From: Apiospora phragmitis
Taxonomy: Eukaryota; Ascomycota; Sordariomycetes; Amphisphaeriales; Apiosporaceae
Direction: 5' to 3'
Assembly: GCA_038363925.1 (NCBI GenBank)
Contig: JAQQWL010000006.1
Span: 3,018,501-3,082,500 of the forward strand
Length of the DNA stretch: 64,000 nt
Part shown: positions 44,239 through 55,665 of the stretch, in pieces
Layout: each line of letters begins with the position of its first letter
How positions within the stretch are numbered: the first letter of the stretch is position 1
Program-made: the position numbers and the translations under genes
The notes under the pieces: model-generated
Told to the model about the DNA's origin: nothing
Databases searched by the model: none
What the model saw: the letters and a program-made list of their open reading frames with translations, nothing else

Positions 44239-47200
44239 TCAAATACCGACCCACCGTCGCCATTTCTTGCCAACTGACATCCAGTCTCTGCTCCGAATCG
44301 TGTCATGCACTTTGGATCGGCAAGCAGCTTCCTCGCAGCCGTTATCCGACCAGCCCAGGGCGACCTCATCAGCCCACCACATCTGGTCTTCGCCTTCAGC
44401 CTTCAAGCTGATTGAGACGGATGTGAGAGACTTGAAGTTCACGACAGGAACAGATAGAAGGCTGCAGTCACTCGAAGAACAGGCAGGAACATGAACAACC
44501 TGCGCTGCCACCTCGATGTCGGCAAGTGACCCAGCGTCCAATTGATGGCCCTTGAGAGTGAAGATACATTCCGACTCAGCAGAAGAGCAACCCAGACGGA
44601 CACTGTAGAAATCAAATGCAAAACACTCAGAGACCTGCTTGGGACCAGTGCTGAAATTTGCAGAGTTATCGGGCCCATCAATCATGTCCATCGCTGGTTG
44701 CAGGTACTGGAGCACCAATTTACCCGACGACTCTGACTTGACCACCTCGATACCGTCTGAGAACCAGAAACGATGGTAAGGGCTCAGGAGAGGTACTGGA
44801 TGAGGAGCTTGGGATCCAGCGTGTCCACGTCCCACAAGTGGCTGAATGTCTTGGAACTGGGTAAAGTCAGCAACGCGTACAGATTGATCTCGGAATCAAA
44901 GGATGACTTACATCAAATGTGAAATTACCCGAGTCTGCCAGATTGCCGCAAGAAAACGCGCGCTTGCTCGGGCTACTACCGAATGCATACCCACCGACAG
45001 TGGACGATGCTGCAAGTTGCATAGTAGCATTACTGGAAGGCTCATCGGAAAGGACCACTGGGCTCGGAAGTGTGATCATAGTCAAGTCAACCGTGGGATT
45101 TGCAACCTCAGCTGCCATCATACTCAACCCCAGCGAAGGTGTCGGGGCAGATATCATGGTTAGGCCAGCTGCAGAAGTTGAAGTAGATGTCATGGTTAAA
45201 TTCATCGTGGAGGATGCGCTAGCTGACTGTGTTACTCCGATTGACGAGTTGGTGGCTGCTGACTGGGAGCTGGACGAGTTCGAAGTGAATTGAGCTGACT
45301 GCGTCGTCAAGCTTGTCGTAGTCGCTGTGATGCTCGACGAACTTGAAGTGACCGCGACCGAAGAGGACTGCGACGATTCTGAGGTGGTAGCTGTGGCATT
45401 GCTGGAAGAGGACAAGCTCGTGGAGGAACTGATTGTGGAGCTGTTGGTGTCCGAAGTGCTGGACAACGACAATGTAGTGGATGTGGGTGCGGATGTTGCA
45501 TTCCATCCACTGGTAGGAACCGAGGAGAGAAGGCTTGATGTAGAGGTTGCTCCAACAGGGTCAGCACCGGATGCCTGGTCTGCTGTAGTCGATGCCAGGG
45601 TTGATGTGGAAGACAATTCCAGGGTTGATGTGGAAGTCGATGCAAGAGTTGACGTGGAAGTTGACGTGGAAGTTGACGTGGAAGTTGACGTGGAAGTTGA
45701 CGTGGAAGTTGACGTGGAAGTTGACGTGGAAGTTGCTCCTACAGCACCCGCATCAGATGATGCATCTTCAGAGCAAGAAATGGTGGTTATTCCTTGGCCT
45801 GAAGGCTCCGTGCCACCACTGTTGCTAGGCCAGACGGTTTCAATACTAGGCCAAATGGTTATAAGACTAGGTGTCTCCTCTGTTGAAACAGGCCAGATGG
45901 TCACGACACTGGGTGTTGTTTCAGTGGCAGGCGGCCAGATAGTCACAACACTGGGTGTCTCTTCTGTGAAGGATGAATAAGTCCAAGGCATGCCCGGCTG
46001 TCCAGTGGTTGAGCCCTCCGTGATAGTGATGACCCCGGGGACACCAGGTGTGGTAAGCTCTTCAGGGCATGGCGTCGAGAAGGTGGCGGAGCCAAATCCA
46101 GGTGGTGTTGCTAATAATCAATTGACGTTAGCTCTATCAGATCATACAATTGGTTGAGGCCAGGAACTTACCTATTGGGGTCCAAGGTATGGAGGGAACA
46201 ACAACAGTGACTGTGCCAGACAAGGTAGATACGACCGGTGATATCAAAGCTGGGGTTGTCGGATAGCCTTCTCCTGGCCCAGTGTTGGGTATGGTGATAG
46301 TGAGGGTTGATGGTGCACTTCCTTGGCCTTGACCACCTGGTCCGGTACTTGGGCTTGGCCAGCCGTAGCCGCCGGAGAAAGTCTGGCTAGCTGAACCTCC
46401 AGAGCCTCCAGGACCTCCAGGACCTCCACCACCGGGCGAGACTCCAATGGTAGAGAGGATGACTGTTTGGGTCGGAGGAGCTCCACCGTAGCCGCCTTGA
46501 GGAATGCTGCTGCTCTCGCCACTGCCAGGTCCATTGGGTATTGGGTAGTGAATCGTGAGCGTGGTATAAGGGAGAGTGAGGGTGATTTCCGGCAGAGTGT
46601 GGGATGGACCAAACCCACCACCAGGTGTGCTACTCCAGCCCTGACCTCCAGGTCCTCCAGGAGGGGCAGAACCTTGGCCGTTGGGAGTAGAGTTTGGCAA
46701 AGTGACAGTCACGACAGGCCAAGGGTTAGAGGGGCCCCATCCGCCGCCAGGTGTGCTGCCCCATCCTTGGCCTCCTGGACCCCCAGGAGTAGCAGAAGGT
46801 TGACCGTTTGGAGGTACAGTGACAGTCACTTCTGGGAAAGGATTGGAGGGACCGATGCTGCCTTTGGGGACAGTGGTCCAACCTTGCCCGCCGTAGCTAC
46901 CGTAGCTACCAGGGCTGCCACCACCGGGAGTATGGTAGGACAGGGTCAATGTGGGCTCAGGAAACGGATACGAACCACCTTCTCCTCCAGGGCCACCAGG
47001 AACGCTTGAGCCGCCTGTTCCACCTCCGGGTTCAGTGATGGTGATGGTTGGGAGTGCATATGGGTTGGTGACAGTACCAGTTGGGATGGCAATCGTGGTT
47101 ATGCCTGAGCCTCCTTGGCCACCTGGAGGACCTTCAGGGGCAGTGACAGTGACAGTCGGAAGATAAGAAGGGCCACTCTGACCACCACCGCCGTTACCGC

Positions 47201-47957
47201 CGGGAGGAGGATTGTATGAGAGAGTCAGCGTGGGTTCTGGGAATGGATATGTTCCGCCGTATCCGCCAGGGTTGGTGCTGGCTTGTGATTCCCATGGTCC
47301 GGCAGGTGTACCCTCTGGAACAGTGACGGTCACAGTAGGTTCACTCATGCCTTGGCCGCCAGGTCCACCGGGAGAAGAAGAGACACCGAAAGGGCCACCT
47401 GGATATCCGCTTTGGGTTGCAGGAGGAACCGTGACAAGTGAGAAGGTGCCTATACCAGGAGATCCACCAGGGGGGCCCGGGTAGGTGATAGTGACTAAGC
47501 CGGGGCCAGATGGAATAGGTTCGCCGTTGGGACCAGTGGTGCAGGGGATGGTGAGGGATCCAGCAGGAGGCCAGCCAGAGGGCCATTGAGGTCCAGAGCC
47601 AGCAGAAACGCCAGAAGTGTAGCCGAATGGAGGATTGGGTTCAGTGACTGTGACCGTACTGGGAGGTGGGAGAATTACAGCTGTGGTGACGGTGACAAAG
47701 ACAGTAGTGGGCGTAGGAAGAGGACAGGTAGCACCACCACCCGTGATCGAGGCGCCAGAACCACCAGGGTCGCCAGGACTGCCATAACCACCAGAACCGC
47801 TGGGACTGCCAGAACCACCAGAACCGCCGGGACCACCAGGGCCAGAGTTTGGAGCAGAGGTTGGGTTGCCGCCAGTTCCACCTCCGCCGCCATACTGTTG
47901 GGCCGAAGCTGACCCAAGTAAGGCAGCAAAGATGCCCGTTAGGGCAAGGTGCCGCAT
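44239..47957 (-). CDS. Secreted Gly/Pro/Ser/Thr-rich cell-wall-type protein, three exons
   Basis: Exons 47957-46172, 46110-44912 and 44856-44239 join in frame to 1,200 residues. The start was chosen at MRHLALTGIFAALLGSASA, a clear signal peptide; an upstream in-frame ATG at 48167 gives a poorer leader. Exon 1 codes repeated units like PGGPGGQGW followed by PFPEVTVTVP (about ten copies, each a collagen-like Gly/Pro stretch plus a TVTVP strand). Exon 2 is Ser/Thr-rich and includes a tandem STST run and repeats of ETPSVVTIWP. Exon 3 is the only globular part (about 205 residues), with paired Cys (CFAFDFYSVRLGCSS, CIFTLKGHQL, ACSSSDCSLL) and conserved Trp (QMWWADEV); its opening (FDFQDIQ, YHRFWFSDGI) resembles a C-terminal domain seen in other low-complexity fungal secreted proteins. 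It should be heavily O-glycosylated and wall-associated. No GPI signal was noticed. Confidence 0.78.
45653..45735. repeat. 12-bp tandem repeat coding a Ser-Thr run
   Basis: About seven near-perfect copies of GACGTGGAAGTT (plus strand) lie inside exon 2 of the secreted low-complexity gene; the minus strand codes alternating Ser and Thr. Copy number is likely to vary between strains. Confidence 0.85.
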
Positions 47958-49719
47958 TGTGAGTGCGTGTAGGCTTTGGTATCTACCTTGCTGTGGGTGT
48001 GTGTATGGTGACGGAAATGAGTGACGATAAGGAGTGACAATGGTTGGAGTTTGGTGTAGAGAGCGGCAGAGAAGAGAAGAGAGATGGATGGGAGAAGTTT
48101 GAGGGAGAAGGTCTGTCGGTTTCTGTGCAAGAATTAAAAGATGGACGGAAATCTCTGAAACGGCCACATGGAGTGGGTGCCTAGTCTGCTCCTGCCCTCC
48201 TTCCTATACTCTCCTTATCAGAGTGCAGACGCTGTCATTGAGGACTCTCCTTCCCCGTTTCCACAGTAAGGCCATGTGGCTAGAATGGATCCAGGGCCCA
48301 GCAATGGCAACTCACTCCTTCCCCAAGACTAAGTCCCATGTGCACTTGAGAGGAAGTAGAAGTTTCCATTACAGCCCCCAACCAAACAGTCCAGTCGGTT
48401 GCCGTAGGAGGTAGATGATGTAGCCATCTTTGGGCAGTTGCTTTTAGTTTTGGCAGGAGGCAACGACCACGTTGAATGTGTGCTCGAAATCACCGTTTCA
48501 TGCTGAAACTGACTACAATCCAATTGTTGAAGTCATCAAAACATGCATGTGTTGTTGTTGACGTATAGCTTAGGCCGTTCCGACAGAACCGAGATTTCTA
48601 AGCTGGCTGAGCACTTTTGATGACATGATATTAGCACGAAGTAGCAGTAGGTATGTCGTGACTCCGACCAAGACATTGGCCTTTTTCATCAACTCTACCT
48701 ACCTGCATACCCTTGGAGGGCAATGGCCATTAAAATGTACTCTTCCGGAGTTGAACCCCGTATTCAGCTCCTGAGGCTCCAGTGCTTTCTACATGTATTG
48801 ATGGATGATATATGCTGGGGAAGTCGCGCTGTAGTGTTGAGCAGTGTGCTCCACCGCTGCCTTTGAGTTCACTCGTTGATGTACCTGATATGGATACCAA
48901 TGTGTCATGGTCTATTGGGGAATGTCAGGTAGCTGTAAATGTTAAGCCTGCACGCGAGCCACCGTCTTTACCCCTTTCCTTGGATTTGCATGTAGCTTCT
49001 GGAGTGCGTAGTGAGTGCGTTGCTACACCTGCGAATCCACACGTGCTGTACTAGACGATGATGTCCAAAATAATGCATGCCACTCTTCATTGATATATAT
49101 GTTCGACATGGTGATTTGGACGCACCAAGTCTATCTAGAAGACTAGATCTTTACAGTTGACATCCGTTGAGCTTGCTTCGCAGAGATGTAGCCTGGGAGT
49201 GCCTATGAGCAGCCCTGCCCCTGAACTAATCTGGGGAGGATTCGGAAAGTAAGTTAAGGCCTCTCCTCTAGTTCACCGTCTAGGGACGCTTGAGGTAGAT
49301 AAGTGATGCGAGTGAGACATGTAACTACATCTTGCCAGTCAAGCGATGCGCTCCCGTGACATGTTCCGGCTATAGACTCTGCTTCACACACCTTCACCAG
49401 CCAGTCGCCGCCCATTGGTAGCCCAAGTCCCAAAGAGGATCTTCACACAAGCTGACGGATGTTGATTCTCGCTACATCCAAAACTAGACAGCGCAATTTA
49501 TCGCCTAAGCCTAAGTGATAATTCTGATCTTGGTTTCATTCAGGGACGGCGAAGATGCGCCGGCTGGCGCCGAGCCGCAATGAAACGACTCGACGTAGAG
49601 CTTTGAGGCTATCACAATTACGAAACTAACAGACAAAATCAAAATTGGAGCTTGAGAGGTTAATCTGCATTAACTCATGTGGGCTGACTGTTCGTGGGGT
49701 CTACTTTCATGTCGCCGAC
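47958..49719. other. Long intergenic region, no gene seen
   Basis: About 1.76 kb, including the promoter and 5' leader of the secreted low-complexity gene. Only short frames without recognisable features are present. Confidence 0.55.
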
Positions 49720-50747
49720 TTAGACAGGAGGATTGTCTTGATACGGAGGGGGAGGCGCGTCTGGATGCTGTTCATCCGCGGCAGTAGCAGGCTCAGTTTC
49801 CTCTTGCACGATTGGAATCCCGACCGGTGGCCGCCTCTGACTTTCCTCTAGCCTCGCAGTCCACAAAGCGGCGCCCGTGGTCGACGTGAGGAGGAAGAAG
49901 AAAGACAGTATAGGCATGAGCTGCAGTACCATCGCCACGGTGCCGAACCAGGTGTACTCCCACATTCTCTTCTTAACCTCATGTTTGCTTTCCTTCTTGG
50001 TCAGGCCGCGCAGGGCGAACCATCGGTAGTGCGCAAAGGTCCCCAGCCTCGCGCCAGTGATGATGATGAAGGCGGGTGTTCCGACGAAGGGGATCAGGTT
50101 AAGCGGCAGGAAGACGATCAGCTCGATGATCTGAACCAGACTCCACGGCTGGTAGACCGCGGCCGTACTAGGCTTTCCGAGCATCTTGACCGAGTTCGGG
50201 GCATCGGGAAACAGGATGCGATGGGGTGCGACGAGGTCGGCGAAACCTTTATCAATGAGGGTTGCCTGTGGATAGTTCAATTAGCTTTCTTTGCCAACAA
50301 GCGCAAATCCCAAGCGAAAATCAAAATGCAAAAACACCAAGCGATGGTAGGACGTATACGTACATCGAAAACATCTACGCGGCATTCGTCCACGAAGAAC
50401 CCCTCGAACAAACCTTGGATAATCACCAGGCCTTCTCCCAGCGTGAGCACCACGGCATTGAACCATGCGGCGCGACCGTGGAAGATGGCGAGGAACGCAA
50501 ACTGCGGCAGGAAGGCGAAGGTGAAGAGTATCGTATACACCAAGAGCGATATGAGGGAGAGAGGCAGAAGCCGACTGATGAAGAGAGGGTAGTAGGCGGG
50601 ATGTCGCAGGAAGTAGTATATGCCTCGCAGAGGATACGATGCCGCGACCAGCGCTCTCGTTACATAATTGACAGGTCTCTCAATCGGCCTGATAAGATGA
50701 TGTAGATGGCTATTAGGGCCATGACCTTGCGATACTGAAGATGACAT
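49720..50747 (-). CDS. EI24/Rrt8-type multi-pass membrane protein, two exons
   Basis: Exon 1 (50747-50364) and exon 2 (50265-49720) join in frame to 309 residues. The protein has about five hydrophobic segments: LISLLVYTILFTFAFLPQFAFLAIF, AVVLTLGEGLVIIQGLF, IIELIVFLPLNLIPFVGTPAFIII (the NLIPFVGTP turn is characteristic), and TVAMVLQLMPILSFFFLLTSTTGAALW. This matches the EI24 family, to which yeast outer-spore-wall proteins such as Rrt8 and Lds1/Lds2 belong; those are associated with lipid droplets and spore wall formation. The C-terminus is cytoplasmic-type, rich in Pro, Glu and Ala (TARLEESQRRPP, PPPPYQDNPPV), with a PPPPY motif that could bind WW domains of ubiquitin ligases. Function in this fungus is inferred from the family only. 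Confidence 0.78.
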
Positions 50748-51179
50748 GTCTAGGCGACAACACTGGGAAAAGTTGGGGTATGTCGGCGATCAAAATGCAT
50801 AGGTAGAAACGGAGGGAAGTTTAGGAACTATTGATACTATTCGCACGTGAAACCAGAAGCGAAGAATGGTGAGAAGCACAAGTTATGACGACGCCACAGT
50901 GTACATCGCTCATGTACGGACAGAAAGTGGCATCTACACTGTCTAATTGCACTGTCCCCTCATTCAGTTGCCTGCAAGCGTCTCACAATTGGTTACCCGG
51001 CACCAACATTCATGAGACACCAATTGCGCGTCAGAGCATTACGATCGTGCACTGAGAAACTGGATTCTGAGAAGAGACGCCAGCATTGATTCAGGGAATT
51101 GATTACATTAATGCAAAGGATAAAGCATGTATCAATTAGAGTACGTTAATGCTTCCAAGCTTTGGTGTACCATAACCGC
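50748..51179. other. Intergenic, no gene seen
   Basis: About 430 bp between two minus-strand genes. Nothing recognised. Confidence 0.6.
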
Positions 51180-52317
51180 TTACAGCTTATCAACCAGCTT
51201 CTGCGCCGCGTAAGACGTATTCGTTCCCCAAGTCTTCGCCGTGGACTGTGTGCACCCAGTCAGTAGGAAACCCCCGGAGATGGGGAAGGGGAAAGCACTT
51301 ACCTGGAGATACAAGATCCCGTCCTCGATCTCGCACTCGCCATACGAGTCCTCCTTGAGCTTCTCCACGATGCGGAACTTGATCTCGCCCTTGCTGACAA
51401 CGTCCCGGAACCCCTCCTGCAGCAGGTCATCGTCCTCGAACTTCTGATACTGGATCTGGCCCAGCAAACCATCAAAGTACGAGATGGCGCTGGCGCCCAT
51501 GTACGACTGCCAGTCCTCGCGCAGCTCCGCCTTCTTGACCCGGCTCTCGGCCTGGAGCGCCGCGAAGACCTCCTCCCAGTTGGGGTTCAGCCGGATCTCG
51601 GGCCACGCCAGCAGCTCCGAGACCTTGGCGCGGATCGCCTCGATCTTGGGCTCGTAGTCCTGGCGGATGCCCGTGCGGGCCGCGAAGCTGAACGCGCCCT
51701 CTGCCGCCGGCGGCGGCGGCGCGTCGTTCAGCGCCTTGAGCAGCGTGTCGCGCTCCATGCAGTAGTCGATGTTGCAGCCCAGGTTGTCCGGCGCGAACAG
51801 CATGCGGAGCGCCCCGCGCTCGTCCACGTCGACGCCGCCGTACGTGAAGCGCTTGGTGAGGTCCACGTCCATCGTCAGGACGTGTGCGTGGCAGATGTCG
51901 TTGAGTTCCTTGAGCCCAGTCTCGCCATAGGTGCTCTCGTAGCTCTTGAGCTGCCAGATTGCGCCCTTGGAGTAGCTTTCCGCCAAGGCACACACGTAAA
52001 GTAAGTAAGACGGCTCGAGACAGCTCAAAGGGTAGGAACTATGATCGGCACTTACGCAGCGATACAGCTTCCGAGGGATTCCTTGGCGTAGCCATCGACG
52101 GCGTAGGCAAAGACCTCGTTAGGGTTCACCTCGACCGTCCATGGCACTGTCAGGATATCGGAAAGCTCCTTTTCTATCTCGGGTTTCTTGTTGTCCCAGT
52201 CATCGCGCACTGCGACTATTAGTGTTTTGACTCCAGATAAGAAAACGTGTGCGTTGACGAACCGTTCTTACGGAGAGCCAAAGGAAGCTTCTCGACGGGA
52301 GGTAGGCGTTCAGTCAT
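51180..52317 (-). CDS. Conserved-looking hypothetical protein, four exons
   Basis: Exons 52317-52272, 52215-52056, 51975-51303 and 51245-51180 join in frame to 314 residues; all donors are GTAAG. The start is MTERLPPVEKLPLALR-like, followed by VEVNPNEVFAYAVDGYAKESLG in exon 2. The protein is acidic and probably all-helical and alpha/beta, without signal peptide or membrane segment; notable segments are FTYGGVDVDERGALRMLFAPDN and EDWQSYMGASAISYFDGLLGQIQYQKFEDD. The ending is YAAQKLVDKL. I do not recognise the family and found no catalytic motif. The intact multi-exon frame and strong codon bias argue it is a real, expressed gene. A soluble cytosolic role is the best guess. Confidence 0.7.
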
Positions 52318-53147
52318 TGTGGGTGAGTGTTAATTATGATTAAGATAGTTGGATTGGTGAAGACGTTTGTACGAGATCTTCAGTGACGTGTGTTTCTATG
52401 CCAAGAGCTCTAACGAGTGAATGTCAAGACAAGAGATCATGGTCCGCCTTATATAGCCAAGCAGCTCGCAGATGTATCGAGGATGGGATTCCAATTCCAC
52501 ATTCCCCTAGGTTTCTTGCTTGGAACTATTGCTACATGGAATCGTGTCATGGTGGACAGGCTTCGTCGACATGCAATGCCTCTTCCAGGGGTCTGGTCAG
52601 CCGCTGAGGCAGCCCTACAGATACAGCTAGAGCATGCTGATAAACTGGGGAGCTCGCCTAATTGTGTGGACTTCCAATAGTCTAAACGTAGTCGAATCCG
52701 CTATATGGTCTTTTGGAAGCTGGAATACGCCTCGTTGTCTCACGAGATTGGAGGTGAGGAGTTGTCATGTTTGCTAGTCAGTTGGGGCCGTCTTCAGCTG
52801 GTCTTGGCGAAGCCACTCGTGTTATAAGCGCGGAATATCTGCCGCTACTGGAGCTGCTTGAAGAGAAAACGGTTAATAGTGGTCAGTAGGATACTGCCGC
52901 GATGAAACGCCCCATTGGTTCTAGATTCCGGAGTTCTTAGGGCAGAGCCATCTTGAGCGGAAGGCAGGCTTCCATCGTGAACATGTGGGTTTCTCCTCTT
53001 TGAGACCTAGTCCCTGCAACGGAACTTGCTTGGAGCCATGCACCATTATCATCACCACTTTCATATTCTCACTCGACAGTGCCATTTTGTTTGGCGGAGA
53101 TTGAAGTGCGAAACACCAGAACTCCTCCCTCCTCCTAGGCCACTACC
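52318..53147. other. Divergent intergenic region, no gene seen
   Basis: About 830 bp between two divergent genes, holding both promoters. No further gene is supported. Confidence 0.55.
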
Positions 53148-54392
53148 ATGTCCGAACTGTAAGAGCACCACGACTCCAGCCACAGAGAATCACCAGTAGC
53201 TAACTCCATGTCTTCGCTCTTCCAAAAGACCCCCCAAGGTCCGCGTCGGCATCCGCGACAGCTGGTCCAGCGAGGACGCGCCCGTCCGCAAGTCGCTGAA
53301 GAAGCTGAGTGAGATCCTCGGTCTCGACGTAGCCGTCGAGCCCGAGTGGCCGCTGCTGCTCGCGGCGCTCGATGGCTCGTACCTGGACAAGCAGGCACTC
53401 GTGCCGGCCGTGGCGCAGTGCGTGCGGGTCTGGTGCGACCTGCTCGCGGCCGCGCTCGAGGACGAAGACGCCAACGCTGAGTGGACCGAAACGCTCCTGG
53501 AGCGCGCGGACGGACTCTTGCGTTTGTTTCTTGAGGTACGAGCCGACTCTGACTCCTCCGAGGCGAGGATAAAGAGGTCTGATACTCATATAGGTTCAAG
53601 GCTCGAAGAATGAGGGCCTACGGCTGAGTTGGTCAAATGACAGGACTGGCTTCGTGGTCACGCTACCACGCGGCCAGATGCCTTATCTGACAGAAATCGA
53701 GGCCGCGCTTAGAGGACAGCTTCTGAACTGCTTCAAAAAAGACGCGAGCGTGTCACAATCCAATACTCTTACTTCCCTTGCCGCAGCGCCTGCGGATGAC
53801 TGGGCGGACGTGTCGCTCGACGCCGCCACTGGAAATGCTGCTGTTGTGGAGGCCGCCGCGGAGGCCGATCGCCACACCAATACGCGATATGTGCCGCCGG
53901 CGAAAGCAGCATACAACGTGATGCCAGACTGCGGTACTTTGGCGCGACCAGACGATCTGCTTCTGAAGCCCCCATACCATCTCGTAGTTTACGACAGGGG
54001 CAGCGAAGAAGTGGAGATACACAGCAGCCACAGTCCGTCACTTCACCTTTTGAGCGAGTATCTCAAGAAGTGGTGCCGGGTCAATCAGCAGAATCACCAG
54101 AAAGTATGTATTCCCCTCGTCATAAGCCGCAGTCAGGGAAAGACTCGAGTTAACATATTTCATCATCTAGCCGCCCTGTGTGGAAATCAAATTGCATCAA
54201 TCAGCATTCGGGTTGGGCCTGATATATGATCGGTTGACTTTGTCTGTCGACAGGCCACACGCGCAATATAGTGTGTCGCCCATGATTGTACTGTCACTTG
54301 TGGAAGGTGTGCTGGGTTACCAAAATGTGGGAAGCGAAGCGTCCTGCTGGAAGTTTCGCAAAGACGTTGAATTGAAGAGATATGGTTCATAG
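53148..54392 (+). CDS. Hypothetical protein, four exons
   Basis: Exons 53148-53158, 53229-53535, 53594-54103 and 54171-54392 join in frame to 349 residues; the tiny first exon (ATGTCCGAACT) is supported by a GTAAG donor and a GCTAAC branch site before 53229. The N-terminal part (PKVRVGIRDSWSSEDAPVRKSLKK) is followed by a helical acidic region and, from about residue 225, a segment with strong internal conservation character: PPYHLVVYDRGSEEVEIHSS, HSPSLHLLSEYLKKWCRV and, after the last intron, QSAFGLGLIYDRLTLSVDR and VSPMIVLSLVEGVLGYQ. No signal peptide or clear transmembrane helix. I do not recognise the family. It lies divergent from the 51.2 kb gene, which may only be chance. Confidence 0.7.
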
Positions 54393-54522
54393 TCAGGTAA
54401 TTTCTATGCCATGGAAATGGTGGTATGGAATTATACCCTAGTAAAAGCGACCTTATCACTGCAGTGTCCCTCGACTTCTAGGCTCGGTTCTCCACCATGT
54501 TAGCCAGGGCGGTGGGCCTGTC

Positions 54523-55665
54523 TTACTCTGGGAGGAATCTCTCTGTCTCTGTCTTGCTCCCGTCCTCTTGTTCCCGACACTGCTTTCTCGCCCTCCGATG
54601 TCTTGTGAACAGTACTAGAGATATCCACAGCAAGCAAAGGCTTATGATCAGTGCGACAGGGACAAGAGAGGACTGAATGATATTCGAATTATAAAGGCCA
54701 CTGCAATACATCAAGATTAGCCAGAACGAACCAGACACGTAAGTAGTCATAGGTTTCCCTACAGAATCCCGTTGATTGGGCCACACATGGCGATAGCGGC
54801 TCCCAACCGTTTGTGATATCTCGAGAAAATGGTTGGCACATGAGTCTGGAGAAAAATGCTGTGATGCCGAATGCCAAGGAAGATCTGGACCATTATGCCA
54901 GCCATTACTATGCAGCCGGCATACATATGAGCTGAGACAGCTGTTTCAAAGGACTAGTGAATCAGGTTAGCGGTTCAGGATGTGTGGCATGTCAAGAGCG
55001 GCAGATAGATGGCATACATGTCCTGAAAGGGTCAAGTGCCTGAGCTTCAAAAATACGCCTACCAAAGCAGACGCGGTAGCGAAAGACTGCAAGCTGGCGT
55101 GAACCGAGAATGCGTACCTCCCACCCATTTCCATGGTTTCTCTTGACAAGAATGGCAAACTATCTCCGCCGTGTAATAGCCTGTTTCGCTCACGGATGTG
55201 TTCAGAACCGAGAGCCTTGCATGCGTGTCGTGTATGGCCGGTGGGTAGTGCCCTCTAATCCGCATGAACTTCAGTATCCGCTCCAGTACTTGGAATAGAT
55301 CTCTTACTCACGTAGTTGATCTAACGCCCACTGTCAAACCTAGGGAAGGAGTTTTAGCAACTGAACAAAAGTTGGGCATCTTGAGATTCACTGTACGTAC
55401 CGTCAAGCTTGCTATTCGGGTAGAATAAGAACATGAGCGCGCCATCCATAGCCAAGCCACGTCCAAAAGCCGCCCATCCCAAACTTCTGGGGGATTTTCC
55501 TGAAAAGAGAAGATGGTACGTGGACGCGTTGCTACCTAGGGCTGAGAAGCTCATACAAATGTCCAAATCTCGTACGTTGTCAACTTGGCAGAATTGAGTG
55601 AGAAGCGTATGGCAGGACGAAAGGAGAGATGCTACAACGACAACTAAGGTGATTAGAGGCGCCAT
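54523..55665 (-). CDS. DOMON/cytochrome b561-like membrane protein, four exons, two apparent frameshifts
   Basis: Proposed exons are 55665-55401, 55339-55312, 55254-55018 and 54953-54523. A signal peptide (MAPLITLVVVVASLLSSCHT) leads into a DOMON-type domain (DICMSFSALGSNASTYHLLFSG, GWAAFGRGLAMDGALMFLFY, ETGYYTAEIVCHSC). Exon 4 has hydrophobic segments (HMYAGCIVMAGIMVQIFLGI, WLILMYCSGLY, VALIISLCLLWISLVLF) with His-rich spacing (GIRHHSIF, SRYHKRLG) like the heme-ligand helices of b561. Such proteins pass electrons across the plasma membrane, for example to reduce iron or support extracellular oxidases. Only about three helices are visible, fewer than the usual five to six. Two one-base losses are needed: near 55130 (G run) and near 54766 (INGIL to GKPMTT). 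With these the total is 321 codons. A short, degenerate or partial gene remains possible. Confidence 0.62.

Noticed and set aside
45327..45980. Long plus-strand frame rich in Val-Asp-Glu over the secreted protein's exon 2
   Set aside because: It is the antisense of the Ser-Thr repeats; the minus strand splices into a 1,200-residue protein with a signal peptide.
48740..48790. GGTTCAACTCC on the minus strand, a perfect B-box match, considered as a tRNA
   Set aside because: The T stem does not pair fully and no A box lies at the right distance upstream.
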